Assembly: GCA_035506335.1 (NCBI GenBank)
Contig: DATJPN010000006.1
Coordinates: forward strand, 1 to 34,369
Direction: 5' to 3'
DNA from: DAIDKA01 sp035506335
GTDB taxonomy: Bacteria; Pseudomonadota; Gammaproteobacteria; Steroidobacterales; Steroidobacteraceae
DNA: 34,369 nucleotides
Shown in pieces: positions 1-7,138 of the stretch. The notes below the pieces were generated by a model. That model was not told where the DNA came from, did not search any database, and worked only from the letters and a program-made list of their open reading frames with translations. The position numbers were made by a program, and so were the translations under genes. Every line of letters begins with the position of its first letter. Positions within the stretch are counted from its first letter, which is position 1.

Positions 1-788
1 AACAGCAGGAAGCGGTTATCCACACCCGCGGATTTGAGGCTGTCGGCGGCCTCCTTCATGCCCACGGCGATGTTCTTGCGGAACAAGGCCAGGCCCTCGC
101 CGCGCAGCGCCGAGGCCTTCTTGTCGGCTTCCGCGCCGATGGTCTTGTACGCCGCCTCGGCCTCCGCATCCTTCGTGCGCTTGACCAGCAGCGCCGCGCC
201 CTCGTTCGAGGCGGCCGCCAGCAGGTTCTTCGAGGACACCACGCGCGCCATGGAGTCGATGATTTCCTTGTCGAAGGTCATGTCCGTGATCTGGATGTCG
301 CGCACCACGTAGCCCCAGGCCAGCACCACCTCGTCGAGGTTCTTCTTCGTGTGCTCGACGATCTCGGCGCGCATCCCCAGGATGTCCGACTGCTTGGTCG
401 TGGCCACGAACTGGCGGATCGAGCCGTCGATGGTGCGCTGCAGGGCCAGCTGGAACTCCTGGCCGGTGGCGAAACTGAACACGGCCTTCTTGACCGACTC
501 CTCGTCCGCGGCGGCAACGGCGTACAGCACCATGGTCGCGAACTTGACGTTCGCCTGATCCTGGGTGATGGCCTGGAACTCCAGCTGCAGCGCGCGATTC
601 TGCAGCGAGAGCCGATAGGCGATCTTTTCCCAGGGCAGCTTGACGTTCAGGCCCTCGCGCATGATGCGGTGATACCGCCCGAACAGCGTCACCACGGCCA
701 CCGTGGCCTGCGGCACCGTGCGGAACAGCGATCCGGCCAGGTAGAGCAGCACGATCAGGAGAATGGCAAGCACGGGATAGGCGATCAT
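1..788 (-). CDS. SPFH/band 7 domain membrane protein, partial (C-terminus beyond window)
   Basis: I translated this reading frame by hand. It starts with ATG at 788 and stays open to the window edge, giving 262 codons. Residues 4-18 form one hydrophobic N-terminal membrane segment. A band 7/prohibitin-homology domain follows, beginning around VPQATVAVVTLFGRY and carrying the family-typical GLNVKLPWEKI stretch. An Ala/Glu/Lys-rich helix, likely coiled coil, starts near residue 195 (KRTKDAEAEAAYK). SPFH proteins form ring or cage oligomers at membranes and often influence FtsH-type proteases or membrane microdomains. It most resembles the stomatin/HIR-like branch. A purine-rich GAGGA lies about 13 nt upstream of the ATG. 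The downstream partner that would fix its role is outside the window. The family is secure; the function is not known. Confidence 0.85.
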   Translation of the reverse strand, partial: MIAYPVLAILLIVLLYLAGSLFRTVPQATVAVVTLFGRYHRIMREGLNVKLPWEKIAYRLSLQNRALQLEFQAITQDQANVKFATMVLYAVAAADEESVKKAVFSFATGQEFQLALQRTIDGSIRQFVATTKQSDILGMRAEIVEHTKKNLDEVVLAWGYVVRDIQITDMTFDKEIIDSMARVVSSKNLLAAASNEGAALLVKRTKDAEAEAAYKTIGAEADKKASALRGEGLALFRKNIAVGMKEAADSLKSAGVDNRFLL

Positions 789-871
789 GGCGATGGAGTC
801 CTCGCTGGCAGTGGCGGCACGGGAGAGGCGTTGAACGCAGCGGCAGTATACGCCCTCGAGGCCACCGCGCT

Positions 872-1666
872 TCAGCGCGGGACCGGCACGAGCACCGTCA
901 TGCGCAGGTCCGGGCGGCTCACGACCCGCAGGATGTGCTGGTCGAAATGCGCCACCGCGCCGCGGCCGACCCGGAAACTGCGCCGGCCGCCATCGCGCGC
1001 GAGCACCCGCTGCGAGCGCCAGCCCGCCGCGAACTCCCGGCTCGCGCGGCTCAATTCCTCCACCAGCGCCAGGCGTTGCGGATCATCCCGCATCCGCGGC
1101 GTATCGGCACGGAACTCGGCGACCAGACGCTGTGCCCGCTCCTCCCACCCCTGCAGGAAGGTCCGCGCGCGCGGGTGCACGAATACATAGCGCAACAGGT
1201 TCGGCGGCGCGCGCCCGGCCGGCCGTGCGCCCAGCCAGTCGCGAAACAGCGCCGACGCCGCCGTGTTCCAGGCGATCGCATTCCAGTGCCGGTCAAGCAC
1301 GTAGGCCGGCGTGCGGATCACCCGCAGCAGCCCCGCCAGATCCGCGCCGGCACCGGCATCCCCGGGAGGGTCCGGATCCAGACGCCCGGCGATCGCGAAC
1401 AGATACGTGCGCTCGGCCGCCGTCAGATGCAGGCCCAGCGACAGCGCCACGAGGGTCGCCGGCGAAATCGCCGTGGTGCGCCCCTGCTCGATCCAGGTGT
1501 ACCAGGTCGGACTGATGCCGCACAGCTGCGCCACCTCCTCGCGACGCAGGCCCGGCGTGCGCCGCCGGGAACGTTGCGGCAGACCGAAGTCCGCGGGGCG
1601 CAGGGATTCGCGCCGCGCCCGCAGGAACTCGCCCAGCAATGGCGATCGGGGTGCGGTGGTGGCCAT
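872..1666 (-). CDS. XRE-family transcriptional regulator with MmyB-like ligand-binding domain
   Basis: This is a 264-aa DNA-binding regulator. Residues about 10-75 form a helix-turn-helix domain (RREEVAQLCGISPTWYTWIE, then the SPATLVALSLGL helix). From about residue 110 it has the MmyB-like ligand-binding domain, recognisable by TPAYVLDRHWNAIAWN and the NLLRYVFVHPRAR region. Members of this family are one-component regulators that usually control an adjacent or divergent gene, and their ligands are mostly unknown. It diverges from a SAM methyltransferase gene with 89 bp between the start codons, so that gene is the obvious candidate target. Its stop codon lies in the loop of a short inverted repeat (865-880). 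ATG at 1666 is the only sensible start before the domain. Confidence 0.9.
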   Translation of the reverse strand: MATTAPRSPLLGEFLRARRESLRPADFGLPQRSRRRTPGLRREEVAQLCGISPTWYTWIEQGRTTAISPATLVALSLGLHLTAAERTYLFAIAGRLDPDPPGDAGAGADLAGLLRVIRTPAYVLDRHWNAIAWNTAASALFRDWLGARPAGRAPPNLLRYVFVHPRARTFLQGWEERAQRLVAEFRADTPRMRDDPQRLALVEELSRASREFAAGWRSQRVLARDGGRRSFRVGRGAVAHFDQHILRVVSRPDLRMTVLVPVPR

Positions 1667-1755
1667 GGGTAACTCTTATAATAGGATAATGAGCGGACTG
1701 CTACCCGTATATCGCCGCGTGCACAATGGCCCCGCAAATCAACCGGAGAGTCCCC
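1667..1755. promoter_or_regulatory. Divergent promoter region between the MmyB-type regulator and the methyltransferase
   Basis: This 89-bp spacer separates two divergent start codons. It is markedly AT-rich near 1672-1690, and a perfect TATAAT lies at 1677-1682 on the plus strand. A TATTAT on the minus strand (1678-1683) could serve the regulator, which would then have a very short leader. I see no convincing -35 boxes, so the exact start sites are uncertain. A purine-rich CCGGAGAG (1743-1750) is the ribosome-binding site of the methyltransferase. Autoregulation from this spacer is an inference from the family and layout. Confidence 0.4.
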
Positions 1756-2535
1756 ATGCGTACCCATGCCGAGGCCGTACAGGAGCAGTTCGACCCGCAG
1801 GCCCGCGCCTATCTGACCAGCGCCGTGCACGCAGCAGGCCCGGACCTGCAAAGCGCCCGGGAACGCGCGGCGCGCGTCCTCAGAGCCGGCGCCCGGGTCC
1901 TCGATGTCGGCTGCGGCGCCGGCCACCTGAGCTTCGCGCTGGCGCCGCTCGCCGCGGGCATCGTGGCGCTCGACCCCTCCCCCGGGATGCTCGCCACGGT
2001 GCGCGAGGCGGCAGCAGCCCGCGGCCTGCCGCAGATCGAGACCTGCGCCGGATCCTCAAATGCCCTGCCCTTCGCGGCGGCGACCTTTGACCTGGTCGCC
2101 ACCCGCTACAGCGCCCATCACTGGGGGGACCTTCCCGGCGCCCTGCAGGAGATGCGTCGCGTCGTCAAACCGGAGGGACACGTCCTCATCATCGATCTGC
2201 TCGGCGATGCCGATGCGCTGGTGGACACGCACCTGCAGTGCATCGAGTTGCTGCGCGATGCTTCGCACGTGCGCGACCGCAGCATCGCTGAATGGCACGC
2301 CCTGCTGCGCAGGGGCGGATTCGGCGACATCGAACACAACCTCTGGAACACGCGATTGCAGTTCGCCCCGTGGGTCGCGCGGATGCGCACGCCGCAGGCC
2401 CTGGTCACGGCCATCCGGCTGCTGCAGACCGGGGCTCCCGCCGAAGTGCAACGGGCGCTGCACATCGAGGCCGACGGCAGCTTCACGGCGCAGACCGGAT
2501 TGTTCTGGGCACGGCCGCTTGCGCCGAATGGATGA
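1756..2535 (+). CDS. Class I SAM-dependent methyltransferase (Methyltransf_11 type)
   Basis: With the start at ATG 1756 (MRTHAEAVQEQFDPQA) the protein has 259 aa. This start is preferred over the upstream 1726 ATG because a GGAGAG site lies 5-6 nt before it and because the protein family begins here. Motif I is VLDVGCGAGHLSFAL, followed by the acidic ALDPSPGML end of strand 2 that holds the SAM ribose. A VATRYSAHHWGDLPGAL segment and a VKPEGHVLIIDL strand complete the Rossmann fold. The substrate is not evident; relatives include UbiE/COQ5-like and small-molecule methyltransferases. It diverges from a MmyB-type regulator that probably controls it. The -35 box of the next gene overlaps its 3' end. 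Confidence 0.85.
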   Translation: MRTHAEAVQEQFDPQARAYLTSAVHAAGPDLQSARERAARVLRAGARVLDVGCGAGHLSFALAPLAAGIVALDPSPGMLATVREAAAARGLPQIETCAGSSNALPFAAATFDLVATRYSAHHWGDLPGALQEMRRVVKPEGHVLIIDLLGDADALVDTHLQCIELLRDASHVRDRSIAEWHALLRRGGFGDIEHNLWNTRLQFAPWVARMRTPQALVTAIRLLQTGAPAEVQRALHIEADGSFTAQTGLFWARPLAPNG

Positions 2536-2547
2536 TTTCTCTATGAT
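2519..2547 (+). promoter_or_regulatory. Predicted sigma70 promoter of the SPFH-RHH gene pair
   Basis: A TTGCGC (2519-2524) is separated by exactly 17 bp from TATGAT (2542-2547, five of six matches to the -10 consensus). Transcription would begin near 2554, about 26 nt before the ATG at 2580. The -35 half lies inside the 3' end of the methyltransferase gene. The two 9-bp repeats described in the next entry cover the -10 box and the start site. Confidence 0.5.
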
Positions 2548-2561
2548 ATCACTATGGTATC
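2542..2561 (+). promoter_or_regulatory. Tandem 9-bp repeat over the promoter, candidate ribbon-helix-helix operator
   Basis: TATGATATC (2542-2550) and TATGGTATC (2553-2561) are direct repeats with one mismatch and an 11-bp start-to-start spacing, so both face the same side of the helix. The first lies on the predicted -10 box; the second is at the predicted start of transcription. Ribbon-helix-helix repressors such as Arc and MetJ bind neighbouring subsites as pairs of dimers, and an Arc-like gene is the second gene of this transcript. Autorepression is therefore a reasonable inference, but it is untested. Confidence 0.45.
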
Positions 2562-2579
2562 TCACCGGAGCAGCCCGCC

Positions 2580-3581
2580 ATGACCGACACCATCCGGACC
2601 ACGACCTCGCAGGAACTGCCGCGACGCGCATTGCCGGGCTTGCCGATGCTGCTTCTGAATCTGGCGCTGCTCAGCGCCGCTCCGATCGCCATCGCGACCA
2701 CTTCGGAACCGCGGCCCCACGAGCTGATCCTGTTCGCCGTCCTGGTGAGCGCCCTGGGGGTGCTGTCGCTGTCGGGCCATTTCGTGCTGCAGCCCAACGA
2801 GGCGCGGGTGATGATCCTGCTCGGTCATTACCGCGGCACGGTGCGCGACAGCGGATTTCACTGGGCCAACCCCTTCTATGCCCGGTATCGCGGCCGCGTT
2901 CCCGGCAAGGGACTGTGGCGCCCGGACTCTCCGGCCAACATCCGCATCGGCAGCAAGTCGGCCACGGGCCTGACCGGCCAGCAATGGTGGCCCAGCAAGC
3001 TCTCGCTGCGCGCCAACAACTTCAACAGCCCGACCCTCAAGGTCAATGACCGGCGTGGCAATCCGGTGGAAATCGCCGCGGTGGTCGTATGGCGGGTGCA
3101 CGACACCGCGAAGGCGGTGTTCGACGTCGAGGACTACGCGAGCTACGTGGAGGTTCAGGCGGAGTCCGCCCTGCGCAGCATCGCCAGCCGCTTTGCCTAT
3201 GACCATGGGCATGACAGCGAACCTACGCTGCGCGGCAGCGCCGACGAGGTCGCCCACGAGCTCGCCAGCGAACTGCAGCAGCGCCTCGCCAAGGCCGGTG
3301 TCGTGGTCGAGGAAGCCCGGTTGACCCACCTGGCCTATGCTCCGGAAATCGCGCCGATCATGCTGCGCCGGCAGCAGGCCGAGGCCATCATCGCCGCGCG
3401 GCAGCTGATCGTGCAGAACGCGGTCGCCATGGTCCACATGGCCTTGGGCGAACTGGAGAAGAACAACACCGTGCAGCTCGACGAGGAGCGCCGGGCCGCG
3501 ATGGTCAGCAATCTGCTCGTGGTGCTGTGCGGCAACTCGGATCCCTCCCCGGTCATCAACACGGGGACGTTGTACGCCTAG
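2580..3581 (+). CDS. SPFH domain protein with two N-terminal membrane segments
   Basis: This 333-aa protein has two hydrophobic segments near residues 20-41 and 48-66. A band 7/SPFH domain follows, roughly residues 70-290, starting at LQPNEARVMILLGHYRGTVR with the GFHWANPF stretch typical of the family. The domain continues through VNDRRGNPVEIAAVVVWRV and a helical region (RRQQAEAIIAARQLIV). It ends in a short NTGTLYA tail. SPFH proteins build large membrane-bound oligomeric cages; the specific role of this branch is not known. The stop codon is followed after 2 nt by a GTG-initiated Arc-like gene, so the two are almost certainly translated together. A CGGAG lies about 12 nt before the ATG. 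It differs clearly in sequence from the other SPFH protein at the left edge and is not a recent duplicate. Confidence 0.88.
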   Translation: MTDTIRTTTSQELPRRALPGLPMLLLNLALLSAAPIAIATTSEPRPHELILFAVLVSALGVLSLSGHFVLQPNEARVMILLGHYRGTVRDSGFHWANPFYARYRGRVPGKGLWRPDSPANIRIGSKSATGLTGQQWWPSKLSLRANNFNSPTLKVNDRRGNPVEIAAVVVWRVHDTAKAVFDVEDYASYVEVQAESALRSIASRFAYDHGHDSEPTLRGSADEVAHELASELQQRLAKAGVVVEEARLTHLAYAPEIAPIMLRRQQAEAIIAARQLIVQNAVAMVHMALGELEKNNTVQLDEERRAAMVSNLLVVLCGNSDPSPVINTGTLYA

Positions 3582-3583
3582 CC

Positions 3584-3754
3584 GTGGGTAGCGCCGAACG
3601 CAAGGCCTTCCTGCTGCGCCTGTCGCCGGAGCTGTGGAAGGATCTGGAACGCTGGGCGGCCGATGACCTGCGCAGCATCAATGCGCAGATCGAATTCCTG
3701 CTGCGCCAGGCGGTGCAGCGTCGCAAGGGTGCGTCCGGAGCGCGAGAGGATTAA
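3584..3754 (+). CDS. Arc-like ribbon-helix-helix DNA-binding protein
   Basis: A 56-aa protein starting at GTG 3584, 2 nt after the SPFH stop. The longer frame from 3527 would overlap the SPFH gene by 55 bp and adds nothing family-like. Residues about 6-12 (KAFLLRL) match the single DNA-binding beta strand of ribbon-helix-helix proteins. SPELWKDLERWAADD forms helix A, and RSINAQIEFLLRQAVQ forms helix B; RSxNxxI closely parallels the same position in phage P22 Arc. A basic tail (QRRKG) ends it. It probably dimerises and represses its own transcript through the repeats at 2542-2561. No toxin-like partner is present, so an antitoxin role is not supported here. Confidence 0.78.
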   Translation: MGSAERKAFLLRLSPELWKDLERWAADDLRSINAQIEFLLRQAVQRRKGASGARED

Positions 3755-3779
3755 TCTCCCTCCGGCGGGCCAGGACAAC

Positions 3780-3785
3780 AGGAGG
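3780..3785 (+). promoter_or_regulatory. Strong ribosome-binding site that fixes the start of the basic-tailed NTF2 protein
   Basis: A perfect AGGAGG sits 7 nt before ATG 3793. This matters because it shows the lysine/arginine-rich N-terminal tail of the following protein is translated rather than being an over-long start call. Confidence 0.8.
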
Positions 3786-3792
3786 CGATTTC

Positions 3793-4296
3793 ATGGCGAA
3801 AAAATCCAAGCGCGGCAGGACCGGGGTCAAGGCGAAGTCACGGGTCACCGCAAGACCCAAGCGCCCCGCGCGGCGGAAGGTCGCAAAGGCCGCCCGCGGC
3901 AAACGCCACTCAGTGGCCGCGCAGCTGGCGCGCAACAAGCAGCTGGTGCTCAGCTTCTACCAGAAGATGATCGGCGAGAAAGATTTCGAGGCGGCGCGTC
4001 CCTACATGGGAGCGCAGTACCGGCAGCATGCGCCCTACGCGGCCGACGGGCACGAAGGGGTCGCCGCCTGGGTCCAGGGCTTCAAGGCCGCCTTCCCGAA
4101 CCACCGCTACGAGGTGAAGAAGGTCATCGCCGAGGGCGACCTGGTCATGCTGCACCTGCATGGCATGAACGGACCGAACCCCTACGGTGAGTCCGTCGTC
4201 GACATCTTCCGCATCGAAAACGGCAAGGTCGTCGAACACTGGGATGTCATCCAGGCCATCCCGGAATCCGCCGACAACGCCAATTCGATGTTCTGA
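3793..4296 (+). CDS. SnoaL/NTF2-fold protein with a histone-like basic N-terminal tail
   Basis: A 167-aa protein in two parts. Residues 1-42 are extremely rich in Lys, Arg and Ala (MAKKSKRGRTGVKAKSR, then PKRPARRKVAKAARGKR) and resemble histone H1/AlgP-type tails. Residues about 45-160 form a SnoaL-like NTF2 domain: KQLVLSFYQKMIGEKDFEAA, GHEGVAAWVQGFKAAFPNHR, IAEGDLVMLHLHG, VVDIFRIENGKVVEHWDV. The domain forms a cone-shaped pocket used by small-molecule isomerases, hydrolases and binding proteins; the substrate here cannot be read from sequence. There is no signal peptide, so the tail probably binds nucleic acid or another polyanion in the cytoplasm (inference). It lies 38 bp after the ribbon-helix-helix gene with its own strong Shine-Dalgarno site. 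Confidence 0.8.
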   Translation: MAKKSKRGRTGVKAKSRVTARPKRPARRKVAKAARGKRHSVAAQLARNKQLVLSFYQKMIGEKDFEAARPYMGAQYRQHAPYAADGHEGVAAWVQGFKAAFPNHRYEVKKVIAEGDLVMLHLHGMNGPNPYGESVVDIFRIENGKVVEHWDVIQAIPESADNANSMF

Positions 4297-4303
4297 GGCG
4301 CAT

Positions 4304-4771
4304 TCACTCGTTCGGCACGACCATGGCATGGCGGACGCTGAGCCGCCATGCCCCCTGCTCGCTCACCCACACCTGGGTGACCCGACGGTGCACCACCTGC
4401 CCGGCCTGGGGTCCCTGGTTGGGCACGACGTCCTCGCGGCCGATGGTCACGATGACCTGCCCGAGGTCGCGCACCACGTCCGTCGTGTAGGTTGCGGAAC
4501 GGTAGGGGCGCGTCGCGCCGGTCAGCATGGCCAGCAGCTGCTCGCGCGTGGTGATCTGCCCGGCCGGATTCACCATCCGGTAGTCGTCGGTGAAGATCCG
4601 GCGCAGCGTGGCCGCGTCCCCGGCAAGTGCCGCACGGACCTGCTGTTGCTCGAGCGCCCTCACCTGGGATTCCCCGCTGGCGGCTCCCGGTGACCCGCCC
4701 TCGGCCATCGCCGGAGCGGCCGCGCCGAGCAGCACCAGGCAGGCCGAAATCGTCACACTGTTCATGTTCAT
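4304..4771 (-). CDS. Exported NTF2-like protein (DUF4440 type), last gene of the ABC export operon
   Basis: A 155-aa protein with a signal peptide at residues 1-23 (hydrophobic VTISACLVLLGAAAPAMA, cleavage likely after AMA). Residues about 35-150 form an NTF2-like DUF4440 domain: LEQQQVRAALAGDAATLRRI, FTDDYRMVNPAGQITTREQLL, VIVTIGREDVV, RRVTQVWVSEQGAWRLSVRH. It probably works in the periplasm, where this fold usually binds or transforms a small molecule. Its ATG lies 3 nt after the stop of the second permease, so it should be translated with the export operon. A second in-frame ATG (4765) would shorten it by two residues only. It ends 7 bp from the convergent cytoplasmic NTF2 gene. Confidence 0.8.
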   Translation of the reverse strand: MNMNSVTISACLVLLGAAAPAMAEGGSPGAASGESQVRALEQQQVRAALAGDAATLRRIFTDDYRMVNPAGQITTREQLLAMLTGATRPYRSATYTTDVVRDLGQVIVTIGREDVVPNQGPQAGQVVHRRVTQVWVSEQGAWRLSVRHAMVVPNE

Positions 4772-4774
4772 GTG

Positions 4775-5968
4775 TCAGATCGCGCGCAGCGCCATCGCCA
4801 CGGGAATGCGCGCGGCGCGGACCGCGGGCAGCAGCCCGCCGATCAGGCCCACCACGCAGGCCCACACGATGCCCAGGGTGATCAATGCACCACTGATATG
4901 CATGTGGAACACGATCTGCGCCAGGCTCCCGGCGCCTGCCAGACTGCTCACGGTGTTGCCGTCGAGCAATGCCCAGTCGAGCGCCGCGCCGATGGCGGCA
5001 CCCACGACCGACAACATCAGCGCCTCCAGCATGACCGAGACCACGACGCCGACGGCGCCGTAGCCGATGGCGCGCAGCGTCGCAATCTCCACCGCCCGGG
5101 CACTGACGGCGGAGTACATGGTGTTCAGCGCCGCGAACACCGCGCCGATGGCCATGATGGTGGTGATCGCCCGCGCGATGATCGCCAGGACGCGCGAGAA
5201 GGTCTCCGACTGGCGTTCGTAATAGGCGCTCTCCAGGTTCGCCTCGACCGACAGGGTCGGGTCGTGCTCGAGCGCCGCGCGCAGCTTCTGCAGCGCCCCC
5301 GGGCCGTCGAGCTTCACGATGACGGAGTTGTAGGCGGTGCGCTGGTACGCCGCCAGCGCCGTGTCGATGTCACCCAGCACTTCCGAGTCATGGGCGCCGC
5401 CGCCGCTGTCGAAGATGCCCACCACCGTCCACTGATTGGCGCCGAACTTCGGCGCTCCGCCGAGACCCAGATTGGCGTAACGTTCCGCGGCCGCCTTGCC
5501 GACGATGATTTCGCGCAGTCCGGCCCTGAACATCCGCCCCTGCACGATGTGCAGCTCGGGACGCAGCTGCTGCAGCTGATCCGTCGTCACCCCGCGCAGG
5601 ATCAGGGTACTGAGCTTGCCATTGTCCAGGCGCGGCAGGTTCACCGAGGCGACCGCCTCGGCCGAGGCGATCGCCCGGTGGCTTGCGTCCTTCGCGATCC
5701 CCGGCGCGTCCAGGATGGTCGGAATGCTGTCATGGGCGAGGCTGCTGCCGATCTCGTTCTGCGCCTGCTTGTGCAATATGATCGCGCGGTCCGCATGGCC
5801 CGTCGCGTTCAATGCGCCGGCGAGCCCGGTCGACATTGCCAGCACCCACAGCAGCACGAACACCACGCCCAGCGTGCCAATGACGATGACCGCCGAGGAA
5901 GCCGCGCGGCTCGGGAGGCTGCGCAGACTGATCGAGGAGACCGCCACGAGTTGTGTCATCAGGTTCAT
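4775..5968 (-). CDS. ABC transporter permease, FtsX/MacB family (second of two)
   Basis: A 397-aa inner-membrane protein of the FtsX/MacB fold. It has an N-terminal membrane helix (about 24-48, VIVIGTLGVVFVLLWVLAMS) and a large periplasmic domain to about residue 255. Three more helices follow in the C-terminal FtsX domain (IIARAITTIMAIGAVFAALNT, an ALMLSVVGAAIGAAL segment, and GIVWACVVGLIGGLLPAVRA). The cytoplasmic RAVEIATLRAIGYG loop is the coupling helix that contacts the ATPase. AAGGA 5 nt before ATG 5968 supports this start. It is 9 nt after the first permease, and the two probably form a heterodimer with the ATPase encoded upstream. The substrate is unknown. Confidence 0.88.
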   Translation of the reverse strand: MNLMTQLVAVSSISLRSLPSRAASSAVIVIGTLGVVFVLLWVLAMSTGLAGALNATGHADRAIILHKQAQNEIGSSLAHDSIPTILDAPGIAKDASHRAIASAEAVASVNLPRLDNGKLSTLILRGVTTDQLQQLRPELHIVQGRMFRAGLREIIVGKAAAERYANLGLGGAPKFGANQWTVVGIFDSGGGAHDSEVLGDIDTALAAYQRTAYNSVIVKLDGPGALQKLRAALEHDPTLSVEANLESAYYERQSETFSRVLAIIARAITTIMAIGAVFAALNTMYSAVSARAVEIATLRAIGYGAVGVVVSVMLEALMLSVVGAAIGAALDWALLDGNTVSSLAGAGSLAQIVFHMHISGALITLGIVWACVVGLIGGLLPAVRAARIPVAMALRAI

Positions 5969-5977
5969 GACAATCCT

Positions 5978-7138
5978 TCAGCGTCCGGCGAGGGCGGCAA
6001 CGATGTTCAGGCGACGCGCGCGCATCGCGGGGAACACGCCGCAGGCGAGCGCCAGAGCCAAGGCCACCAGCGCCGCCGCGCCGTACACCAGACCCGGGAC
6101 GTGCATCGCACCGATGCCCTGCGAGGATAGCGTCGGACCGGAGGTCATCCAGGGCAGAACGCGCGAAGCCAGCGCGACACCGAGCGCCGCGGAGCCCATC
6201 GCCAGCACCAGCGCCTCGGCCAGCACCAGCCATTGCACGCTCGCATCCGTGAATCCGAGCGTCTTCAGGACCGCGAGCTCCGGAGTACGCTCGCGTACCG
6301 ACTGCGCGATGGTATTGGCGGTCAGGAACAGCAGCGTGAACAGCACGGCGACGCACACGCCATTGATCAGGAATTTGTAGTCTCCGATCTGCCCCAGGGT
6401 GGTCTCGATCGAGTCCTTCTCGTTCGCGGTGTTGGTCTGGTCCGGCGAGTTCGCGAAGCGATCATCGATGAGCTGGGATATCGCGGCGGACCTGGCCGGA
6501 TCACTGATCCCCACGTAGAACAGCACCGAGGTGTTCTTGCCCGTGGCGACCGCCTCATTGACGAAGTCGTAGTTCGCGAAGATGCGCGTGGCCCAGTCCG
6601 GCTGCTGCAGCGTATAGGTGCCCACGATGTCGAATTGCCAGTCGTTGGAACCGTCGGCCTTGGGCGCGATGCCGCGGATGGGGATGCGGTCGCCGACCTT
6701 CCAGCCGTACTGCTTCATCGTGGTCACGCCCACGATGACGCCGTTGCGCGTGCGGCGCAGCGCCGCCGCCTGCTCCGGCGCCACCATCAGATCGGTGCTG
6801 ATCCTGAGCATGGCATCGAAGTCGGTGGCAATGATGATCATCGGGTTATTGGGCTGCTGATAGGTCCCGATCACGACGGCGAATGGCGCGACCGCGGTGA
6901 CACCCGGGATCGACTCGATCTGCACCTTGTGCGCCAGCGGCATCGCCGCCCCCTGATTCACGCGGCTCTGCACGATCAGGTGCGACACACTGGTGAGCTT
7001 CAGGACATTGTCGATACCGACGTTGATGCCCTGCAGCGTGCCGAACAGGAAGAACGCGGTCGCGATGGAAAGACAGGTGAGCAGCGTTCGTGTCGGCTTG
7101 CGCCGCAGCGCCGCCCAGATGAGCGGCAGATACTTCAT
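5978..7138 (-). CDS. ABC transporter permease, FtsX/MacB family (first of two)
   Basis: A 386-aa permease with the same layout as its neighbour. TM1 is at about 15-37 (RTLLTCLSIATAFFLFGTLQ), followed by a MacB-type periplasmic domain (about 40-255). Three C-terminal helices follow (INGVCVAVLFTLLFLTANTI; WLVLAEALVLAMGSAALGVA; GLVYGAAALVALALALACG). The VRERTPELAVLKTLGFTD loop is the conserved FtsX coupling segment. MacB-type transporters drive periplasmic adaptors mechanically and do not pass substrate through the membrane domain; this is family knowledge. Its ATG overlaps the ATPase stop by 4 bp, showing translational coupling. Two separate permease chains make this closer to the DevBCA/YknXYZ style than to fused MacB. 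Confidence 0.88.
   Translation of the reverse strand: MKYLPLIWAALRRKPTRTLLTCLSIATAFFLFGTLQGINVGIDNVLKLTSVSHLIVQSRVNQGAAMPLAHKVQIESIPGVTAVAPFAVVIGTYQQPNNPMIIIATDFDAMLRISTDLMVAPEQAAALRRTRNGVIVGVTTMKQYGWKVGDRIPIRGIAPKADGSNDWQFDIVGTYTLQQPDWATRIFANYDFVNEAVATGKNTSVLFYVGISDPARSAAISQLIDDRFANSPDQTNTANEKDSIETTLGQIGDYKFLINGVCVAVLFTLLFLTANTIAQSVRERTPELAVLKTLGFTDASVQWLVLAEALVLAMGSAALGVALASRVLPWMTSGPTLSSQGIGAMHVPGLVYGAAALVALALALACGVFPAMRARRLNIVAALAGR

Noticed and set aside
865..880. CCGCGC-TTCA-GCGCGG hairpin at the end of the MmyB-type regulator as a terminator
   Set aside because: The stem is perfect but short, has no T-run and overlaps the coding end; short GC palindromes are common by chance in this genome.
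2580..3754. SPFH/RHH pair as a toxin-antitoxin module
   Set aside because: The RHH protein resembles antitoxins and Arc alike, but the partner is a 333-aa membrane SPFH protein, not a toxin fold.
3741..3762. Palindrome GATTAATC at the stop of the ribbon-helix-helix gene as a terminator or operator
   Set aside because: The stem is short and interrupted, with no T-run, and the next gene follows on the same strand with its own ribosome-binding site.
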